DNA from: Pseudomonadota bacterium | GTDB lineage: Bacteria > Pseudomonadota > Alphaproteobacteria > Rhizobiales > Rhizobiaceae | Assembly (NCBI GenBank): GCA_023399635.1 | Contig: JAEWOP010000076.1 | Location: 1-9,511 of the forward strand | Direction: 5' to 3' | Length of the DNA: 9,511 nt | The notes under the pieces: generated by a model | The model's database searches: none | What the model was told of the DNA's origin: nothing | Seen by the model: only the letters and a program-made list of their open reading frames with translations | Program-made: the position numbers and the translations under genes | Part shown: positions 6,219 through 9,511 of the stretch, piece after piece | How the letters are laid out: every line of letters starts with the position of its first letter | Numbering within the stretch: the stretch's first letter is position 1

Positions 6219-7334
6219 TTAGTCGAAGCGATCGCCGATCAGCCGCATCCAATTCTCGCCGGCCAGTCCATTGATGAGCGCCTGGCCGGATTGGATTGGC
6301 TGCAACAGGGATTTGTCTCTCGCATGCACGAGATAGCAGCTGCGGCCGTGGAACATGGTCTTGCGGCTGATGAGCTCGGACGTCAGCCAAGGGTGGGCGC
6401 CGCCGCGGATCCCACTACAGCCTTGCCCATCCGCATGAGCAAACAGGTCGTCCACCAGGTCTCCCGCGGATGCGGGGTCACAAAGGGCCTGCAGCAGCCA
6501 GCCCATGCCGCCGGGGCGTCCGAAATACACATAGGCTGCGGCAATGTTGCCGGAGCGCGTTTCCGCAATCCTCCACGTGGGACGCCCATATCGTCTTTTC
6601 CGGCTTGCGTGGTCGATCAACCAGTCCAGAGACTGCGCGTCCCATCGCGGCCGTAGAGGAAAGACATCCTTGAGAACAAGGGCGGCGTCGCGGAACTTTG
6701 ATAGGGTGGCGTCGCGAAACTGGACGCGTCTGGTTCCTGGTGTCGGGAGGACCCGCAGCGTGGAGAAGCCAACCCTTTCCGCAACGATGTCGGCCATCGA
6801 CGCTACAGGGCGCAAGATACTCGTCGCCAGGGGCATCCGCCCGACGATGTTCGCGGCGGCGCCCGCGGGGCGAAAGATGCGTACCCAGTTAAGGCTGTAG
6901 CCGACATCGAACGGCAGCGAGAGCTTCTGCCACATCCCAAGCGCGGTGGCATTGGCGGTTTCTGTTAGCGAAATGTCCTGCGGCCCGGCCAGGAAGGCGC
7001 GTAGCAGACGTGCACCTGCAAGGGGGTTTTCGTCTGGATCTGCCACCATCATCGAGCCTGCGAAGGCCGCACGTAGAACACGTCCCTCAAGTTCGAAGCG
7101 TGCCGGAAAGACTCCAATGAAGCCTTGCAGACGACCACATGACGACACGAAAACCTTGGAAGGTAGCTCGTCGTCGTACCACGGGTGGTTGAACAGGATG
7201 TCGTCAAGATAGGTTACCAGCGAAGATGGGACCGAGGCGGTGCGACGGAAGGTGCGTTGGAAGAGCTGGGCAACGTCCGGCAGATCCTCGCGCTCAAGAT
7301 TGCGCACAACCGCCTTGTCTGCCTGTTGGAGCAT
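6219..7334 (-). CDS. GNAT-like acyltransferase-fold protein, 371 residues
   Basis: The N-terminal region looks like a GNAT domain: VRNLEREDLPDVAQLFQRTF (10-29) is the usual first strand and helix, GFIGVFPARFELEGR (71-85) fits the central strands, and AGSMMVADPDENPLAGARLLRAFL (92-115) sits where the acetyl-CoA pyrophosphate loop lies, though the Q/R-x-x-G-x-G/A signature is degenerate (NPLAGA). TETANATALGMWQKLSLPF (124-142) matches the last GNAT helix and strand. The C-terminal half (about 200-371) has strands and helices such as AAAYVYFGRPGG but no motif I can assign; it may be a second, degenerate GNAT domain. No signal peptide or membrane segment is present. A GAGGG (7338-7342) precedes the start. 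It converges with the NadE-like gene, stops 14 bp apart, so it is not co-transcribed with the operon. A role in transferring the acyl group of the neighbouring ACP is possible but unproven. Confidence 0.72.
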   Translation of the reverse strand: MLQQADKAVVRNLEREDLPDVAQLFQRTFRRTASVPSSLVTYLDDILFNHPWYDDELPSKVFVSSCGRLQGFIGVFPARFELEGRVLRAAFAGSMMVADPDENPLAGARLLRAFLAGPQDISLTETANATALGMWQKLSLPFDVGYSLNWVRIFRPAGAAANIVGRMPLATSILRPVASMADIVAERVGFSTLRVLPTPGTRRVQFRDATLSKFRDAALVLKDVFPLRPRWDAQSLDWLIDHASRKRRYGRPTWRIAETRSGNIAAAYVYFGRPGGMGWLLQALCDPASAGDLVDDLFAHADGQGCSGIRGGAHPWLTSELISRKTMFHGRSCYLVHARDKSLLQPIQSGQALINGLAGENWMRLIGDRFD

Positions 7335-7340
7335 CTATCC

Positions 7341-7362
7341 CTCGCCGGCCCTGTCTGGCGAG
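7341..7362 (-). other. inverted repeat in the leader of the GNAT-like gene, touching its ribosome binding site
   Basis: CTCGCC (7341-7346) and GGCGAG (7357-7362) pair perfectly across a 10-nt loop. Read on the minus strand, the 3' arm includes the first two bases of the GAGGG ribosome binding site, so the fold could reduce access to it. The stem is short and may be chance. Confidence 0.25.
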
Positions 7363-7392
7363 CATGATTGGCATGCAGGCCTTAACCAAATG

Positions 7393-7417
7393 AAAAGAGG
7401 CCCGGGAAGGCCTCTTT
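7393..7417 (-). terminator. intrinsic terminator of the PRC-barrel gene
   Basis: On the plus strand AAAGAGGCC (7394-7402), loop CGGGAA, GGCCTCTTT (7409-7417) make a perfect 9-bp stem. Read on the minus strand, the descending arm runs into a T-rich stretch (7393-7396 and beyond, TTTTCATTT). It begins 22 bp after the PRC-barrel stop codon and separates that gene from the GNAT-like gene downstream. Confidence 0.85.
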
Positions 7418-7438
7418 CGGATGCTTTCCAGGAAGTGG

Positions 7439-7831
7439 CTAAGTCCAATAGGGCGGGACCCCGTAGTGGTCGTAGATCGTTCGACCGCGATCCTGATAGA
7501 GGCTATCGTCTTCCAGATCCTTATAACGCGGTGCGCCGGTGATCTGGTCCTTGGTCAGATCGATGCGATAGCCATCGAGCTCTTCGTCATACGTAAGCTT
7601 TTCCCACGGCAGCGGGTAATAATCGTCGCCGATACCCAAGAAGCCGCCGAAGCTCAGTACTGCGTAAGCAACGCGACCGCCTCTTTTTTCCAAGAGAATA
7701 CGTGCGATCGAGCCGATATGCTGGCCGTCTGCGCCGTAGACGCGGGTGCCTTCAACCTTGTCGCTCGCGATGAGCGATGGCGTGTCCTTGACGTAAGGAT
7801 CCTGCCCCGCACGTGGTTCCTGATGCAACAT
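7439..7831 (-). CDS. PRC-barrel domain protein, 130 residues
   Basis: Residues about 18-95 form a PRC-barrel, a small beta domain found in RimM and photosynthetic reaction centre H subunits, here without a partner domain. Recognisable parts are SLIASDKVEGTRVYGADGQHIGSIARILLEKRGGRVAYAVLSFGG (19-63), the glycine turn FLGIGDDYYPLPWEKL (64-79), and YRIDLTKDQITGAPRY (87-102). The C-terminal tail is acidic and aromatic (YQDRGRTIYDHYGVPPYWT). It has no signal peptide or transmembrane helix, so it is probably cytosolic. The start is fixed by a near-perfect Shine-Dalgarno, AAGGAGGT on the minus strand (7837-7844). It has its own terminator and a stress-type promoter candidate, so it is a single-gene unit. 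Proteins of this kind are abundant and often stress-induced in Hyphomicrobiales; the exact function is not known to me. Confidence 0.88.
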   Translation of the reverse strand: MLHQEPRAGQDPYVKDTPSLIASDKVEGTRVYGADGQHIGSIARILLEKRGGRVAYAVLSFGGFLGIGDDYYPLPWEKLTYDEELDGYRIDLTKDQITGAPRYKDLEDDSLYQDRGRTIYDHYGVPPYWT

Positions 7832-7870
7832 CGCATACCTCCTTCGGGTTGGTTGGCGTTACCCAAGATG

Positions 7871-7895
7871 AACTCGAGGTGCCGGCCTTCGTTCC
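7871..7895 (-). promoter_or_regulatory. candidate EcfG/RpoE2-type promoter of the PRC-barrel gene
   Basis: On the minus strand GGAAC (7895-7891) is followed after 16 bp by AGTT (7874-7871), against the alphaproteobacterial general-stress consensus GGAAC, 16-17 bp, CGTT. The -35 is perfect and the -10 matches three of four bases. The start would be near 7864, about 33 nt before the ATG, a leader that holds the strong ribosome binding site. Confidence 0.55.
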
Positions 7896-7897
7896 CG

Positions 7898-7913
7898 TTG
7901 ACGCTTACGTCAA
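7898..7913. promoter_or_regulatory. perfect palindrome TTGACG-N4-CGTCAA, candidate operator
   Basis: TTGACG (7898-7903), CTTA, CGTCAA (7908-7913) is a perfect 16-bp inverted repeat in the shared fadD/PRC-barrel promoter region. It lies 3 bp upstream of the PRC-barrel -35 and 128 bp before the fadD start. Its left arm could serve as a fadD -35, with TATACC (7919-7924) as a poorly spaced -10 (15 bp). The form resembles, from memory, sites of MerR-type LiuR regulators of fatty-acid and branched-chain amino-acid breakdown; this was not checked against a motif collection. Confidence 0.45.
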
Positions 7914-7978
7914 GGTTATATACCAAACTTGTAGGAGATAGCCTGAGATCAAGGCGCATGGCATAGTCGCGCTCTGCT

Positions 7979-7997
7979 GCAAAGTGGAGGACTTTGC
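7979..7997 (+). other. hairpin in the fadD upstream region
   Basis: GCAAAG (7979-7984), loop TGGAGGA, CTTTGC (7992-7997) can form a 6-bp stem. GGCGCA (7953-7958) could instead pair with TGCGCC (7995-8000), an overlapping alternative. Both stems are short. They lie 33-45 nt upstream of the fadD ribosome binding site and have no T-run. Confidence 0.22.
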
Positions 7998-8041
7998 GCC
8001 AGGTTGAGCGGGATAAGAACAAAGGGAAGAGGAGGCCCAAC

Positions 8042-9511
8042 ATGAACGAAGTCACCATGCGCTCAGGCGACCCAGGGGAGAAGGTATGGCTAGCGTCGTA
8101 CCCGCCGTCTGTGCCAGCCGAGATGCCGCCGCTTTCATACAAGTCGCTGGCTGACCTCTTCGAGAGCTGCTGCGTCGAGTACCTCCCACGCGTTGCGTTT
8201 TCCAGCATGGGCCGGGAAATGACCTACCGCGAACTTGAAGCGGAAACCCGCAAGGTAGGGGCCTGGCTTCAAGGCCAAGGGCTGGTCAAGGGCGACCGCG
8301 TAGCCGTGATGATGCCCAACGTGTTGCAGAACCCAGTGGTGACCTACGGGATCCTGCGAGCGGGCTTGACGGTGGTGAACGTAAATCCGCTCTACACCCC
8401 GCGAGAACTCGAGCACCAACTGAAGGACTCGGGAGCGAAGACCATCTTCGTATTGGAGAATTTTGCCCATACAGTGCAGCAGGTGGCCGCCGAGGTGGGT
8501 CTGCGGCACATCGTCGTGACCAGCATGGGCGACATGCTCGGCCTTAAAGGGCACATCGTGAACCTTGTCGTGCGCAAGGTGAAAAAGCTGGTACCTGCCT
8601 GGTCGATACCGTCGGCAGTGCCGTTTAAGAAGGTGCTGGGAGAAGGGGCGCACCAGCCGCTGAAGCCGGTCGATATTGCTAGCAGCGACATCGCCTTCCT
8701 GCAGTATACGGGAGGCACCACAGGCATATCCAAGGGCGCGGCATTGACCCATGCCAACCTGATCGCCAACAAGATGCAAATCTCGATGTGGCTGGACGCG
8801 GCATTCACGAACCGTGATCGGCCTGAAGTACTGAACTTCGTATGCGCGCTGCCGCTCTACCACATCTTCGCGCTGACGGTGAATTCCCTCATGGGTGTCG
8901 CCATGGGCGGCCATAACATCCTGATTGCCAACCCGCGCGACATACCCGCCTTCGTGAAGGAACTGCAAAAGCACAAGGTGCATGTCTTTCCCGGCCTCAA
9001 CACGCTGTTCAACGCATTGATGAACAACCCCGATTTTGCCAAGGTCGATTTTTCGTCGCTGATCCTGGCGCTTGGCGGAGGCATGGCTGTGCAGCGCCCG
9101 GTCGCAGAACGATGGCAAGCGCTGACGGGTACAGCAATCACGGAAGGCTACGGGCTGTCGGAAACCTCGCCTGTTGCGACGGCAAATCGCTTCGACAGCC
9201 AGGAATTCACCGGCATGATCGGCCTGCCGCTGCCTTCGACCGACATCTCGATCCGCGACGAAGAGGGCAATGCCCTTCCGATCGGTGAGGTCGGCGAAAT
9301 CTGCATCCGTGGGCCCCAGGTCATGTCGGGCTACTGGCGGCGCCCGGACGAGACCGCCAAGGTGATGACCAAGGATGGGTTCTTCCGGTCGGGCGACATG
9401 GGCTACATGGATGAGCGCGGCTATACCAAGATCGTCGACCGAAAGAAGGACATGATCCTCGTCTCAGGCTTCAACGTCTATCCTAACGAAGTCGAGGAAG
9501 TGGCCGCCATG
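8042..9511 (+). CDS. fadD: long-chain-fatty-acid-CoA ligase FadD (partial, 3' end outside the window)
   Basis: Activates long-chain fatty acids with ATP and CoA for beta-oxidation or lipid synthesis; FadD acts at the inner membrane face, coupling import to activation. The frame is open for 490 codons to the right edge; full-length FadD is about 560 residues, so the last 70 or so are missing. Motifs: YTGGTTGISKGA (222-233), the FadD form of the phosphate-binding loop, where Ile-Ser replaces the more usual Val-Ala or Thr-Pro; PLYHIFALT (271-279); GYGLSETSP (369-377); SGD (450-452); and DRKKDMILVSGFNVYPNEVE (466-485), the hinge and fatty-acid signature region. The N-terminus (VWLASYPPSVPAEM, 15-28) is also typical of FadD. 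The ATG at 8042 follows AGGAGG (8030-8035) by 6 bp. The C-terminal catalytic lysine lies beyond the window. It is divergent from the PRC-barrel gene and probably controlled from the 210-bp region between them. Confidence 0.95.
   Translation, partial: MNEVTMRSGDPGEKVWLASYPPSVPAEMPPLSYKSLADLFESCCVEYLPRVAFSSMGREMTYRELEAETRKVGAWLQGQGLVKGDRVAVMMPNVLQNPVVTYGILRAGLTVVNVNPLYTPRELEHQLKDSGAKTIFVLENFAHTVQQVAAEVGLRHIVVTSMGDMLGLKGHIVNLVVRKVKKLVPAWSIPSAVPFKKVLGEGAHQPLKPVDIASSDIAFLQYTGGTTGISKGAALTHANLIANKMQISMWLDAAFTNRDRPEVLNFVCALPLYHIFALTVNSLMGVAMGGHNILIANPRDIPAFVKELQKHKVHVFPGLNTLFNALMNNPDFAKVDFSSLILALGGGMAVQRPVAERWQALTGTAITEGYGLSETSPVATANRFDSQEFTGMIGLPLPSTDISIRDEEGNALPIGEVGEICIRGPQVMSGYWRRPDETAKVMTKDGFFRSGDMGYMDERGYTKIVDRKKDMILVSGFNVYPNEVEEVAAM

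Noticed and set aside
8135..9118. 327-residue minus-strand reading frame opposite fadD
   Set aside because: Its product is rich in His, Arg and Gln as expected for the reverse strand of a GC-rich gene, and fadD with all motifs occupies the region on the plus strand.

Overview
The window looks like chromosomal DNA of an alphaproteobacterium, most likely a member of the Hyphomicrobiales (Rhizobium/Agrobacterium/Mesorhizobium relatives). The grounds are high GC, strong GC bias at third codon positions, ATGA overlaps between genes, a tRNA gene with an encoded CCA, and two promoter-like sites resembling the alphaproteobacterial general-stress (EcfG/RpoE2) consensus. No insertion sequence, integrase, phage gene or CRISPR array was seen. 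The organism call is inference from style; no database was searched.

Layout, left to right. (1) The last 23 codons of an unidentified plus-strand gene, then a complete tRNA-Thr(CGU). (2) A 60-residue hydrophilic protein gene with a stress-type promoter candidate. (3) A translationally coupled pair, an RraA-like aldolase-family protein and a DapA-superfamily (DHDPS/NAL) protein, behind a good sigma70 promoter whose -35 lies in an inverted repeat. (4) On the minus strand, converging with that pair, exodeoxyribonuclease III. (5) A plus-strand operon of a stand-alone acyl carrier protein, a class I adenylate-forming ligase and a NAD-synthase-like ATP pyrophosphatase. (6) Converging on it from the minus strand, a two-domain GNAT-like protein. 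(7) A minus-strand PRC-barrel gene with a strong ribosome binding site, an intrinsic terminator and a stress-type promoter candidate. (8) A divergent long-chain acyl-CoA ligase (FadD) that runs off the right edge.

How the genes may work together. The RraA-like and DapA-like enzymes belong to families that make or break C-C bonds next to pyruvate-type 2-oxo acids, so the pair reads as a small sugar-acid or oxo-acid catabolic unit, substrate unknown. The ACP, ligase and NadE-like genes are tightly packed (9-bp gap, then a 4-bp overlap). They suggest that a carboxylic acid is adenylated, loaded on the ACP, and that a second carboxylate is activated with ATP and amidated. The GNAT-like protein could accept the acyl group but is on the other strand. 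This operon is the best candidate in the window for an uncharacterised pathway. The FadD/PRC-barrel intergenic region carries a perfect 16-bp palindrome that could be an operator for a fatty-acid regulator.
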